Shown here: positions 31,824 to 40,842 of the stretch, piece by piece | Numbering within the stretch: position 1 is the stretch's first letter | Layout of the letters: each line of letters begins with the position of its first letter | Notes under the pieces: model-generated | What the model was told of the DNA's origin: nothing | Seen by the model: only the letters and a program-made list of their open reading frames with translations | Database searches by the model: none | Assembly: GCA_028875725.1 (NCBI GenBank) | Contig: JAPPCR010000006.1 | Location: 398,134-462,133, forward strand | From: Acidobacteriota bacterium | Lineage (GTDB): Bacteria > Acidobacteriota > Thermoanaerobaculia > Multivoradales > Multivoraceae | Length of the DNA: 64,000 nucleotides | Direction: 5' to 3' | Position numbers and translations under genes: made by a program

Positions 31824-32687
31824 CTAGAACGAGTACCGGAGCGAGTTCGACAGCACGACATCCGTCTCCTTGACGCCCGTGGGCGGCTCGCTGTCGTGGG
31901 CGACGTTCAGGTTGATCGCCAGGGCGAGGCCGCGAAGAAGCTGGATTTCGAAAGAGGTCTCGGAGAGCACGCGGTAGTCCTCGGCGCGGTCGAACCGGGT
32001 CTGGAAGTAGAGAGTCTCGACCAGACGGAGGCGTTCGTCCCTGCTGTTGTAGCGGACGGTCAGGTAGTTGGTGGAGCGGTGGTGTTCGCTGCGTCGCGCG
32101 TCGGCGAGTTCCGCGGGCAGATCCAGGGTCTCCCGCTCGAGCATGTAGCCGGTGCCGAGGAAGACCTCGGCGCGGGGCGACTCCAGCACCTGGAAGCGGC
32201 CCCCGCCGCCGAACAGGAGCCGCTGTTCGAGCCGGGTGAACTCGTTGAACTGGTGCTGGCCGAACACCTCGTACGAGAACCGGCCACTGTGTTCGCGGAT
32301 GAATCGCAGGTGGCTCAGCGCGTTGTTGACGAAACGGCTCTCGTTCAGCCGGGTGAAGGAGTAGTTCGACGTCAGGAAGATGACGTTGGTGGGACGTTTC
32401 GGGGCGTCCTCGCCGTCCGTCGACTCCTCCTCGGCCGGGTCGGATACCCCGTTGGGATGCATCCAGGCGTACTGGACGCGAGCGCCGGCGCCGAGAATGT
32501 CGCGCTCCGTGTTGCCTCGCTGGAGGGAGGAGCTGAGGTCGATCGTGCTGGCCCACCCCGGCGCCTCGGCGCCGACGCGCATGCTCTCCGTGTTGACTTG
32601 GGCCGCGGCGGGCAGCGTCAGTGCGGTTGTCGCCGCCAGGGCGGCGAGCAGGCGCACGGCGAGGGCGCATTGGCCTTCCAGTCTCAT
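31824..32687 (-). CDS. DUF481-like outer-membrane beta-barrel protein
   Basis: A 287-residue exported protein with signal peptide (LLAALAATTALTLPAAAQ). After cleavage come alternating strand patterns typical of DUF481 salt-induced outer-membrane proteins: STIDLSSSLQRGNTERDILG, NVIFLTSNYSFTRLNESRFV, FSYEVFGQHQFNEFTRLEQR, and YLTVRYNSRDERLRLVETLY, closing with DVVLSNSLRYSF, whose terminal Phe suits BAM-dependent insertion. An acidic loop (EEESTDGEDAPKR) lies near residue 70. The ATG at 32687 is 11 bases after the stop of the serine hydrolase on the same strand, so the two are probably co-transcribed. Biochemical function is unknown for the family. Confidence 0.8.
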   Translation of the reverse strand: MRLEGQCALAVRLLAALAATTALTLPAAAQVNTESMRVGAEAPGWASTIDLSSSLQRGNTERDILGAGARVQYAWMHPNGVSDPAEEESTDGEDAPKRPTNVIFLTSNYSFTRLNESRFVNNALSHLRFIREHSGRFSYEVFGQHQFNEFTRLEQRLLFGGGGRFQVLESPRAEVFLGTGYMLERETLDLPAELADARRSEHHRSTNYLTVRYNSRDERLRLVETLYFQTRFDRAEDYRVLSETSFEIQLLRGLALAINLNVAHDSEPPTGVKETDVVLSNSLRYSF

Positions 32688-32698
32688 GCAGCGCGACG

Positions 32699-35206
32699 TT
32701 ACTCTGGAAACGCCGACGTATCGGCGAGGCCGCAGAAAGAGCGGCTCGGATTCGTATAGGTGCGTGCGGCGTCGCCCGCCTTGTCCTTCACGGTCAGCCG
32801 GTAGTCGACGTCGGTGAGGCCGGCGGCGAAGACCCAGAAGGCGTCGTTGTGCGTCCGGCCATCCAGCACCTTCACCGCAAGTTCGATGTTGCCGGGCGAG
32901 AAGAAGGACATGTAGCCCGTGGTGCCGGCGCCGGGGAACGGCGAGGCCGGGCCGGTCTCGCCGTCGGCCTTCGTCCAGACGGCCGTGATCTCGAACCGGC
33001 CGTCGAGCAGGCAGAACGCGCCGGGCGCGCAGTCGACGCCCGCTTCTTCGGACGAGGAGGGGAGGGCGGCGGTAACGGGCAATACCGACGCGGCGCTGGC
33101 GCCCGCCGGCTCGGCGAAGGCCATCGTGTCGCCTCGGCCGCACACCTCACCGGGCGGATTCCGGTAGACGACGACCTGGTCGCGCAGCGTGTCGGTGACG
33201 GCCAACCAGTACTCGACATCGGTGAGGGCGCCGTAGAACACCCAGTGGTGACGGTTGACGCCGCTGCCGTCGAGGATCTTCACGACCAGTTCGACGTTGT
33301 CCGGGGAGAAGAAGGTGGCGATGCCGCTCTCGTCACTCAGTCGGCTGAGCGAGCCCGTGCCGCGCTCACCGTCGTGCTGGGACTCCCACTCGACCTCGAC
33401 CCGGAAGCGGCCCCCGCCGAGGCAGAGAGCGCCGTCGTTCTCCGTGCAGCCCGCGGCTGCGGTCATGTCCTGGATGACCCCCACGGCACGGACCTCCGGC
33501 AGGTCGGCGCCTCCCTGGACGTGGCTCAACGTGAAATCGAACAGTTCGCTTCGCTCGATCTGGTCGTCCGCCATCAGGGGCACCGTGACCTCCCGCGGCC
33601 CCGACTCGCCGTGCCGCCAGGTCAGACGGCCGGAGACGGCGCCGAAGTCCGCTTCTTCGGCCGAACGGGGCGCCGTGCGGTAGTCGACGGCGACATCACC
33701 CTCCGTCCCGCCTCGCCGCTCGACCGACACCGTGGCCAGGCCGCCCTCCTGGCCGACGAAGGCCGGCGCGGTGAACTCGATCGAACCTGCGGGGTTCGCG
33801 GGCTCGCCGCCGGGGCCGATCCAGATTCTCATGCGTCGGGGAGCGTCGATGCCGCCGCTCATCGCTTCGAACTCGAAGCGGAGGTCGCGCGGGTCGATAC
33901 TGGTGGCGTTCGGGAGCAGCGGCACGCGGACGGTGCGGGGCGAGGCGTCGCCGTGCTCCCAGCGGAGTTCGCCTTCGGTACGGCGGAAGTCGCGGCCGGC
34001 GCGGGCGCTGCCGTTGCGGGCGCGGTAGGCGAGAGTCGCCGCTCCGTCGCTGCCGCCCTCTCGGCTGATCTCGATCGTGATCGCTCTCGGACCGCTGTCC
34101 CCGGTCGAGGACAAGGTCGCAGCGGTCCACCGGCCCCGCCGTTCCGGCCTGATCGCAGCCCGGGCCAGGTCCTGCAGTTCCTCAAAGTAGCTTCGGAACG
34201 TCTCCTGAGGGCGAGGCGAGCGTTCGGAGAGGGTGATCATCGTCATCACGATGTCGGCTTCCGGATCGACGCCGATGTACTGGCCGTTGTAGCCGTGGGC
34301 GAGGTAGCGCCCCCGTGGCCTGATCCACCACTGGTAGCCGTAGCTCGGCGCGCCGGCGATGCCGCCGGTCTGGCTGCGTGTGGACTCCGCGATCCACTCG
34401 CGGGAGACGAGGCGCCGGCCCTCCCAGAGGCCTTCCTGCAGGGCGAGCTGCCCGATCTTCGCCATGTCGCGGGGCCGGATGCGGAGGCCGGTGCCGCCCC
34501 AGTGCCGGCCGCTGAGGTCCGGGTCCCAGGTTGCAGTGTGGATGCCCAGCGGTTCGAACAGGTGTTTCCGGACGAAGGCGAGATGGCTCTGCCCGGAGGC
34601 GCGGTTGTTCGCCTCGGCGATCACGTGCGACAGCCCGCTCGAGTAGGAGAACTCGGCGCCGGGCTGCGCCACCACCTCCCGGGTCAACACGTAGTCGACG
34701 CTATCCGGGTTGTTCCAGAACGCCTGGTCGGTGTCGTTCCATGCCATGCCGGCGGTCATCGTCAGGGCATGGCGCAGCGTCAGCCGGTTCTTCGGCGCCT
34801 CCGCGAGGCGGTGGGCGTAGTGCGGAATGAGGTCCGCCAGCCGGGCGTCGACGGAGGGGATGAGGCCGCGGTCGAGCGCGATGCCGGTCGCCAGCGAGGT
34901 GACACTCTTGCTGACCGAATGGACGTTCTTGAGGGTCGTGTTCGTGAAGCCGCCGAAGTAGGTCTCGGCGACCAGGGTCCCGTGGCGGACGATGACGATC
35001 CCGCGCACGGTCTGGAACTCGGGGCGGGAGCCGACCCGGTCGAAAATGTCCTGGACGGCTCCCCGGTCCAGACCCTGGTGCGCCGGGACGGAGCGGGCCC
35101 AACCGTCGCCGATGTCCGGCGGCTGGGCCAGACCGGGTTGGGCCGCGAGGGCGAGCAGGACGACGAAGGCCGCGGCCGCTCCTCCACCTGGATCAGGATT
35201 CGACAT
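32699..35206 (-). CDS. Secreted beta-lactamase-family serine hydrolase with Calx-beta-like and twin C-terminal modules
   Basis: An 835-residue exported, modular protein. A signal peptide ends near residue 28. Residues 35-360 are a class C beta-lactamase / serine hydrolase domain with SxxK at Ser97-Lys100 (HSVSKSVTSLATG), a YSSG-type second motif (FSYSSGLSHVI) and HGYNG as third motif. Residues about 370-600 hold two Calx-beta-like beta-sandwiches (RTEGELRWEHGDASPRTVRV; GRLTWRHGESGPREVTVPLM). The end has two ~100-residue repeats starting CTENDGALCLGGGRF and CAPGAFCLLDGRFEI and ending with DTMAF and DTSAF. Such repeats are, to my memory, common in Acidobacteriota secreted proteins. It is likely an esterase or peptidase at the surface. 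Confidence 0.85.
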   Translation of the reverse strand: MSNPDPGGGAAAAFVVLLALAAQPGLAQPPDIGDGWARSVPAHQGLDRGAVQDIFDRVGSRPEFQTVRGIVIVRHGTLVAETYFGGFTNTTLKNVHSVSKSVTSLATGIALDRGLIPSVDARLADLIPHYAHRLAEAPKNRLTLRHALTMTAGMAWNDTDQAFWNNPDSVDYVLTREVVAQPGAEFSYSSGLSHVIAEANNRASGQSHLAFVRKHLFEPLGIHTATWDPDLSGRHWGGTGLRIRPRDMAKIGQLALQEGLWEGRRLVSREWIAESTRSQTGGIAGAPSYGYQWWIRPRGRYLAHGYNGQYIGVDPEADIVMTMITLSERSPRPQETFRSYFEELQDLARAAIRPERRGRWTAATLSSTGDSGPRAITIEISREGGSDGAATLAYRARNGSARAGRDFRRTEGELRWEHGDASPRTVRVPLLPNATSIDPRDLRFEFEAMSGGIDAPRRMRIWIGPGGEPANPAGSIEFTAPAFVGQEGGLATVSVERRGGTEGDVAVDYRTAPRSAEEADFGAVSGRLTWRHGESGPREVTVPLMADDQIERSELFDFTLSHVQGGADLPEVRAVGVIQDMTAAAGCTENDGALCLGGGRFRVEVEWESQHDGERGTGSLSRLSDESGIATFFSPDNVELVVKILDGSGVNRHHWVFYGALTDVEYWLAVTDTLRDQVVVYRNPPGEVCGRGDTMAFAEPAGASAASVLPVTAALPSSSEEAGVDCAPGAFCLLDGRFEITAVWTKADGETGPASPFPGAGTTGYMSFFSPGNIELAVKVLDGRTHNDAFWVFAAGLTDVDYRLTVKDKAGDAARTYTNPSRSFCGLADTSAFPE

Positions 35207-35310
35207 GGGGTTCGGAATGGGCGCTATTCTTGGGCATTGAGCATAGTCACAGGTGGAGCCACAGAGTCCGTGTCGCCGGCGGGCGCGGAATCGGCTGGAA
35301 GGAGTTCATG

Positions 35311-36942
35311 ATGAACCGACGAGTTTCCCTGATCGCAGCCCTCCTCGCAGTTCCGATCGTCTGGCTGGCGGCAGCGGGCTGCGCCGTCAGCGGCGGTTCG
35401 GAGGCGGAAGCCGCGACCGACGTGTCCGACTTCGACGCCTCGGTCGATGTCGGATCGATCGACTTTCCGACCTCAGCGGGCGAGGAGGCGCAGAGGCACT
35501 TCATCCGCGGCGTCGCGATTCTCCACAGCTTCGGCTACGAGCAGGCACGCGAGCAATTCCACGCCGCCCAGGAGATCGAGCCCGATTTCGCGCTCGCGTA
35601 CTGGGGCGAGACGCTGACCTACAACCATCCGTTGATGCCGGAACGGGATCTCGAGTCGCCGCGCGAAGCCCTGGCGCGGCTCGGCGAGACTCGCGACGAA
35701 CGGGCGGCCAAGGCCGGCGACGAGCGCGAACGGGGCTTCCTGACCGCGGTCGAGGAGTTGTTCGGCGAAGGCGAACTGGTCGAGCGGCGCATCGCCTACA
35801 TGGAGGCGATGGAGCGGCTCTACGAGGGCTACCCGGACGACGACGAGGTCGCCGCTTTCTACGCGCTGTCGCTGCTGCAGGCGGTCGGGCCGCTCGACGA
35901 CGACACCTTCCGGCTGAACGTCCTGGCAGGGTCGATCGGTCTCGGCGTCTTCGAGCGCAACCCGAACCACCCCGGGGCGGCCCACTACATCATCCACGCC
36001 TTCGACGATCCGGTCCACGCGCCGCTGGCGCTGCCGGCGGCCTATCGTTTCGCCGACATCGCGGCCGCCGTCTCCCACGCCCGCCACATGCCGTCGCACA
36101 TCTTCATCCAGCGCGGCATGTGGGACCGGGTGTCGCAGTCGAACGACTCCGCGTATGAGGCCGCGGTGGCGCTCTGGGACCCGGGCGAGCGCGTCAGTGA
36201 CATGGTCCACTCGCTCGACTGGGGGCAGTACGGCGACCTGCAGCGCGGCGACTACGCCAAGGCGCGGGAGTGGATCGCCGAACTCGACGACTTGGTCGAG
36301 CGCACCGAAAGCGACTGGGCCGAGAACACCGTGCCGCTCGTGCGCGCCCGCTACATCGTGGAGACGGAGGAGTGGGAGACCCGCGAGATCACGGACGACA
36401 CATCCACTTCGGAGTTGCTGGCGACCGGGATCTCGGCGGTCCACTCCGGCGAGCTCGACCTGGCCCGTGAGGCCGCCGCGCGGCTCAGGAAGGCGGGCGA
36501 GCGGCAGAGCGGCGACAGCTCGACGTTCCAGCGCGGCCCCAAGCCCGCCCAGGTCATGCACCACGAGGTGGCCGGCCTGATCCGGCTCGCCGAGGGCGAC
36601 GCCGACGGCGCCGTCGAACTGTTCGACAAGGGGCTGGCGATCGCTTCGACGATGGGGCCGCCGCGCGGCGCCGCGTCGCCGATCAAGCCGATCCGGGAGC
36701 TCTACGGCGAGGTGCTGCTGAAGCTCGAACGCCCGGAGGACGCGATCGCGCAGTTCGAGGATCAGTTGCTCTACACGCCGAACCGGCCACGCACCCTGCT
36801 CGGGCTGGCGCGCGCACAGGCCGTGGCGGGTGACAGGGCCGCGGCCTCCGAGTCGTACCAGCGACTGCTCGAGACCTGGGCAGGCGCGACCGAGCCGAAG
36901 GAGCTTGCCGAGGCGCGGGAGTTCGTCTCGGCCTCCGCGTGA
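35311..36942 (+). CDS. TPR-repeat lipoprotein
   Basis: A 543-residue exported protein with a lipobox LAAAGC near residue 24, then tetratricopeptide-like helical repeats: FIRGVAILHSFGYEQAREQF with HAAQEIEPDFALAYWGE, and near the C terminus AIAQFEDQLLYTPNRPRTLL and ARAQAVAGDRAAASESYQRL. Conserved non-TPR histidines (HPGAAHYIIHAFDDP and ARHMPSHIFIQRGMW) recur in this family of proteins; they could bind metal, but their role is unknown. The ATG at 35311 is 6 bases after GAAGGAG; another ATG 3 bases earlier is nearly equivalent. The gene is divergent from the serine hydrolase. Confidence 0.82.
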   Translation: MNRRVSLIAALLAVPIVWLAAAGCAVSGGSEAEAATDVSDFDASVDVGSIDFPTSAGEEAQRHFIRGVAILHSFGYEQAREQFHAAQEIEPDFALAYWGETLTYNHPLMPERDLESPREALARLGETRDERAAKAGDERERGFLTAVEELFGEGELVERRIAYMEAMERLYEGYPDDDEVAAFYALSLLQAVGPLDDDTFRLNVLAGSIGLGVFERNPNHPGAAHYIIHAFDDPVHAPLALPAAYRFADIAAAVSHARHMPSHIFIQRGMWDRVSQSNDSAYEAAVALWDPGERVSDMVHSLDWGQYGDLQRGDYAKAREWIAELDDLVERTESDWAENTVPLVRARYIVETEEWETREITDDTSTSELLATGISAVHSGELDLAREAAARLRKAGERQSGDSSTFQRGPKPAQVMHHEVAGLIRLAEGDADGAVELFDKGLAIASTMGPPRGAASPIKPIRELYGEVLLKLERPEDAIAQFEDQLLYTPNRPRTLLGLARAQAVAGDRAAASESYQRLLETWAGATEPKELAEAREFVSASA

Positions 36943-36957
36943 GGCCGCTGGGGTGAC

Positions 36958-37359
36958 GTGACCTTCGAGACCGAGTTCGAGACCAGACACAGCGACTGCT
37001 TCGCCGCCACCGGCTTCGTCCACGCAGGCGTGCTGCTGGCGCTGACCGAGATGGCGTACGCGCGGTTCGAACAGCACTGCGGAATCGATGCGGACCTGAA
37101 GCCCGCCCGCGTCTACGCGGTGCAGCGGTCGACGACGGCGACCTACTTCTCGCCGCTGCGCTGGCAGGAGGGAGCGCGGATCCGGGTACACACGACGGAG
37201 GCGACGGAGCGTGGATTCTCCCAGGACTTCGAGGTCCTTTCCGCCGCCGCCGGCCGCGAGGTCGCCCGCTTCACCCACCGCTGGGTATGGCTGGACACGG
37301 AAGCCGGGCGGCCGGTCATCCTGTCCGGGGAAGTCCAACGACTGCTGCTACGAGGCTGA
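36958..37359 (+). CDS. Hot-dog-fold acyl-CoA thioesterase (4HBT/YbgC-like)
   Basis: A 133-residue single hot-dog protein. FETEFETRHSDCFAATGFVHAGVLLALTEMAYARF (in parts: RHSDCFAATGFVHAG and LALTEMAYARFE) matches the catalytic helix of YbgC/4-hydroxybenzoyl-CoA thioesterases, with Asp after RHS as likely catalytic acid. The strands ARVYAVQRSTTATYFSPLRW and GFSQDFEVLSAAAGREVARF complete the fold. The start is a GTG at 36958, 15 bases after the TPR lipoprotein stop, suggesting a shared transcript. The acyl-CoA hydrolysed is unknown. Confidence 0.8.
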   Translation: MTFETEFETRHSDCFAATGFVHAGVLLALTEMAYARFEQHCGIDADLKPARVYAVQRSTTATYFSPLRWQEGARIRVHTTEATERGFSQDFEVLSAAAGREVARFTHRWVWLDTEAGRPVILSGEVQRLLLRG

Positions 37360-37386
37360 CCCCGGGAACACGGAAGGAGGACGCAC

Positions 37387-39036
37387 ATGAGGCGTCGAAG
37401 TCACTCTCTACTCACCCTGTGCCTATGTCCGATAGCCGCCGTCTGGGCGTGTGATGCGGTCGATGAGCCCGAGGCCGGCGGTCCTGGCGTGGTGATCGAA
37501 ACCTCCTACGGCGCGGTCGAAGGCGCGCCAGTGGATGACGGCCGCGGTCCGGCCGGCGACGTGCTCGTCTTCCGCGGCGTTCCCTACGCGGCGCCGCCCG
37601 CAGGCGATCTGCGCTGGCGGCCGCCGCAGCCGCCGTCCTCGTGGGAAGGTGTACGGCCGGCCCTTCAGTCGGGCGCGCCGTGCTGGCAGGCGATCAGTCC
37701 GGACACTTCCATCTGGAGCCGGGGGGAGATCGACCGGAGCGAGGACTGCCTGTACCTCGACTTGTGGACCGCCGCCGACGGTGGCGGTCCGCGGCCGGTC
37801 ATGGTCTGGTTCCACGGCGGCAGCCACGAAGTGGGGCACGGGTCGTCCCTCATCTTCGACGGCGCGGCCCTTGCTCGCAAGGGCGTCGTCCTGGTGTCGA
37901 TCAACTACCGGCTCGGCCCCTTCGGCTTCTTCGCCCACGAAGCGCTGACCGCCGAGTCGGAGCATGGGTCTTCCGGCAACTACGGCCTTCTCGACAAGAT
38001 CGCCGCGCTGCGGTGGGTGCGGGACAACGCGCAGGCGTTCGGCGGCGACCCCGAGCGAGTGACCATCTTCGGGCAATCGGCGGGTTCGATGAGCGTCTGC
38101 AGCCTGGTCGCGTCGCCGCTCGCGGCCGGCCTGTTTCACCGTGCGATCGGCCAGTCCGCCGGTTGCTTCACTCCGCTCGAGAGCCTGGAACAGGCGGAGC
38201 GGCGCGGCATGCTGCTCGCCGACGGGTTGGGAGTCGCGGAGGATGCCGCCGCGGCTGAGACCGCCGCCGCGATGCGGGCCGCTTCGCCCGAGGACGTGCT
38301 GGCCGGGGCCGGCAGTTCCGGTTGGTCGGCGGGCGCGAAGACGGTGGTCGACGGCTGGTACCTTCCGGATCAGCCGTCGACGATCTACGCTCGCGGGGAG
38401 CACAACCGGGTGCCGATGATGGTCGGCTTCATGGGAGACGAGTCGCGGGCACTGTTCGCGCCCGGCCCGGTGCTTGAACGCCCGGCACTCCGACGGCAGT
38501 TGAAAGAGCAGTACGGCGAGGCGGCCACCGGGCTCCTGGCTGCCTACGCCGTCGAGGCGGAGCAGGCGCCTGCCGCGGTGCCGAGCCTGATCTTCTCCGA
38601 CACGATCTTCGGCTGGGGCAGCCGCTCCTGGGTCCGCTACGCCGCGGCGGCCGGCGGCGACGCCTACCTCTACTACATTCCCCACGCACCGCCGGTGTTC
38701 CGGCTGTACTTGCCGGACCGGCCGGACCTGGGCGGTGAAGGCGGTCCGCGACGGATGGGCGCCTACCATTCCGGCGATCTGGCCTACGTCTTCGGCAACA
38801 CCGACCTGGTGGGGATCAACTGGGAGGACTGGGACCACGAGATCGCCGACCTGCTGTCGAGCTACTGGACCAACTTCGCGAAGACCGGCGATCCGAACGG
38901 CGAGGGGTTGCCCGAGTGGCCGCGCTACCAGCCCGAAACCGACCAGGCGCTCGTCGTCGGCGACGCGGTGAGTGTCGAGTCGGGTGTGCTGAAAGAGAAG
39001 CTCGACGCCCTGGACGTGGCCCTGGGCGGCGGATGA
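37387..39036 (+). CDS. Carboxylesterase type B, exported
   Basis: A 549-residue alpha/beta-hydrolase of the carboxylesterase/cholinesterase family. The N terminus carries a signal or lipoprotein-like leader (LLTLCLCPIAAVWACD; Cys22 could be a lipidation site). Diagnostic segments are VFRGVPYAAPPAGDLRWRPP, the EDCLYLDLW signature, the oxyanion WFHGGSHEVGHG, and the nucleophile elbow TIFGQSAGS with Ser231. A Glu in FMGDESRALF and a His in MGAYHSGDLAYVFGN fit the remaining triad. It hydrolyses esters, substrate unknown. The stop overlaps the acyl-CoA dehydrogenase start by 4 bases. Confidence 0.92.
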   Translation: MRRRSHSLLTLCLCPIAAVWACDAVDEPEAGGPGVVIETSYGAVEGAPVDDGRGPAGDVLVFRGVPYAAPPAGDLRWRPPQPPSSWEGVRPALQSGAPCWQAISPDTSIWSRGEIDRSEDCLYLDLWTAADGGGPRPVMVWFHGGSHEVGHGSSLIFDGAALARKGVVLVSINYRLGPFGFFAHEALTAESEHGSSGNYGLLDKIAALRWVRDNAQAFGGDPERVTIFGQSAGSMSVCSLVASPLAAGLFHRAIGQSAGCFTPLESLEQAERRGMLLADGLGVAEDAAAAETAAAMRAASPEDVLAGAGSSGWSAGAKTVVDGWYLPDQPSTIYARGEHNRVPMMVGFMGDESRALFAPGPVLERPALRRQLKEQYGEAATGLLAAYAVEAEQAPAAVPSLIFSDTIFGWGSRSWVRYAAAAGGDAYLYYIPHAPPVFRLYLPDRPDLGGEGGPRRMGAYHSGDLAYVFGNTDLVGINWEDWDHEIADLLSSYWTNFAKTGDPNGEGLPEWPRYQPETDQALVVGDAVSVESGVLKEKLDALDVALGGG

Positions 39037-40247
39037 GCGCCATCGCCGAGCCGCTGCCCGCGGCCATCGAGGACTTCCGCGATCAGGTGCTGGAGTTCGC
39101 GGAGCGCGAGGTGCTGCCGCGGCACCAGAGCCGCCCCGAAATCCTCGACGATCCCCGCGGTCGCTACGACCCAACCGGCCGGCTCCGGCCCGAGGCCGTC
39201 GAGCTGATACGCGAAGTCCGCATGGCCTCGGCCCGCGAGGGACTCTTCACCGCGTGCGTGCCCGAGGAGCTCGGCGGCGGCGGCCATGGCCATCTCGCCT
39301 ACTACGCTGGCTGGCAGGCCCTCTTTCACCGCCTGGGGCCGCGTCCATGGCTCCTGCTGCACGTCATGGCGCACTGGGCGTTCGGCCCGAGCCGGCTCCT
39401 GTCGCAGCTATCGGAGCAGGCGTGCGAGCGCTTCCTGCCGGGGTTGATGGACGGTTCGAAGATCATGTGCTTCGGTCTCTCCGAACCGGGCGCCGGCTCC
39501 GACCTGTCGGCCCTTGCGACGAGAGCGGAGCGGGACGGTGACGGCTGGCGGATCATCGGCCGAAAGATCTGGACGACGCACGGGCCGATCGCCGACTACT
39601 GCGTGCTGTTCGCGCGCACCGGCGAGGGCGGGATCACCGCCTTCATCGTGCCGACTGAAGCGGAGGGCTTCAGGCGCGTACGGGTCGTGGAGCTCTTCGG
39701 CGACATCGGCGGCGACGAGGCGGAGATCGCTCTCGAAGGCCTCTACGTCGAGCCGTGGCAGGTCATCGGCGAAGTCGACCGCGGTCTGGCCGCGGCGCTC
39801 TACGGAGTTTCGCTGGGCCGTGTCTACAACTCGGCCCGCGCCGTCGGGACCGGTCGCTGGGCGATCGAGACGGCGCTCGCTTACGCCCGGACGCGTGAAG
39901 CCTTCGGTTCCCCCATCGCCGAGTACCAGGGAGTGAGCTTTCCCCTGGCCGAGTCCGCAACGGAGCTCCATGCCGCGCACCTGATGGGCCGAAACGCCTC
40001 CCGACTGCTCGATGGCGGCAGCCGCGCGATCAAGGAACTCAGCATGACGAAGACCTACTCGGTCCAGGTGGGGCTGCGCGCGGTCGACCGCGCGATGCAG
40101 ACGCACGGCGCCCTCGGCTTCACGAACGAACTCGGCCTCACCGAGGCCTGGAAGGCGCTGCGGGTTGTCAACGTCGCCGACGGCTCGAACGAGATCATGA
40201 ACCGGATGATCGCCCGCCAGTTGCTGAGGGGCGACACCGATCTCTGA
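39033..40247 (+). CDS. Acyl-CoA dehydrogenase
   Basis: A 404-residue FAD-dependent acyl-CoA dehydrogenase. MCFGLSEPGAGSDLSALATR is the ACAD signature 1, WRIIGRKIWTTHGPIADY the flavin-adjacent strand, and YSVQVGLRAVDRAMQTHGALGF plus DGSNEIMNRMIARQLL the C-terminal helical bundle. The catalytic base position near VADGSNEI carries no Glu in the short-chain ACAD position, so the base is unclear. The N-terminal section (EELGGGGHGHLAYYAGWQAL) is normal. The ATG overlaps the esterase stop by 4 bases, which points to one operon for ester cleavage and beta-oxidation of the released acid, an inference from order. Confidence 0.92.
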   Translation: MSAIAEPLPAAIEDFRDQVLEFAEREVLPRHQSRPEILDDPRGRYDPTGRLRPEAVELIREVRMASAREGLFTACVPEELGGGGHGHLAYYAGWQALFHRLGPRPWLLLHVMAHWAFGPSRLLSQLSEQACERFLPGLMDGSKIMCFGLSEPGAGSDLSALATRAERDGDGWRIIGRKIWTTHGPIADYCVLFARTGEGGITAFIVPTEAEGFRRVRVVELFGDIGGDEAEIALEGLYVEPWQVIGEVDRGLAAALYGVSLGRVYNSARAVGTGRWAIETALAYARTREAFGSPIAEYQGVSFPLAESATELHAAHLMGRNASRLLDGGSRAIKELSMTKTYSVQVGLRAVDRAMQTHGALGFTNELGLTEAWKALRVVNVADGSNEIMNRMIARQLLRGDTDL

Positions 40248-40259
40248 GGCTTGACCTCT

Positions 40260-40793
40260 TCAGTACTTGCCCATCTCCAGCGTGCCGGACGCCAGTTCAT
40301 GGGTCTCGTCGCCCATGCGGTGGACCGCCTTGACGGTCAGGTAGTAGCTGTTTCCGCGGCCGCCGGAGCAGGGCGGCAGGTAGGCGCCGGCCTTGTCCCA
40401 CGTCGGTGCCTTGTGCTCCTCGACGACGAAGAAGCCGGCCGGCAGGTCGGTCGTGTGGCCGGGTACAGAGCCGACGTCTGTGCTGCCCGTCCCGGGCTCG
40501 ATCTCCAGGCCGAACTTGCCGTGGCCGCCGTTGTCCATGGGCGGGAAGTCACGGTCGCTGAACTCGATAATCAGCGCGTTCGCCTGCTCGGGAATGCCCG
40601 CGACGTGGATGGTGGGAGATCCCGCCTCTCCTCCGAACTTCTGGCACTGGCTGCCCTCGGGCACGGTCTCGCCGTTCCAGGCTTCATCGAGGAATCGGAG
40701 TTCAAGGTCCGCCGCGGTGCCCGCGGCGGCCGTGCCGATGGCGATGAGAATTGCGGCCGTCAGACGGCGTGCGGTGGTTGGGCGATGCGGCAT
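40260..40793 (-). CDS. Secreted PEBP-family (YbhB/YbcL-like) protein
   Basis: A 177-residue phosphatidylethanolamine-binding-protein relative. After a signal peptide (LTAAILIAIGTAAAGTAA) the mature part contains FGGEAGSPTIHVAGIPEQAN and IIEFSDRDFPPMDNGGHGKF, the bacterial counterpart of the PEBP DPDxP...H ligand site, and YLPPCSGGRGNSYYLTVKAV, matching the second conserved CR2-like block (GPxPPxGxxHxY) only loosely. Bacterial YbhB/YbcL proteins have no firm function. The ATG at 40793 is chosen because the signal peptide follows immediately. It is convergent with the dehydrogenase gene. Confidence 0.78.
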   Translation of the reverse strand: MPHRPTTARRLTAAILIAIGTAAAGTAADLELRFLDEAWNGETVPEGSQCQKFGGEAGSPTIHVAGIPEQANALIIEFSDRDFPPMDNGGHGKFGLEIEPGTGSTDVGSVPGHTTDLPAGFFVVEEHKAPTWDKAGAYLPPCSGGRGNSYYLTVKAVHRMGDETHELASGTLEMGKY

Positions 40794-40842
40794 AGACTGC
40801 TCCTGCTTTGACGTTGAACTGAGCCCGAATCTGGGAGTCGAC

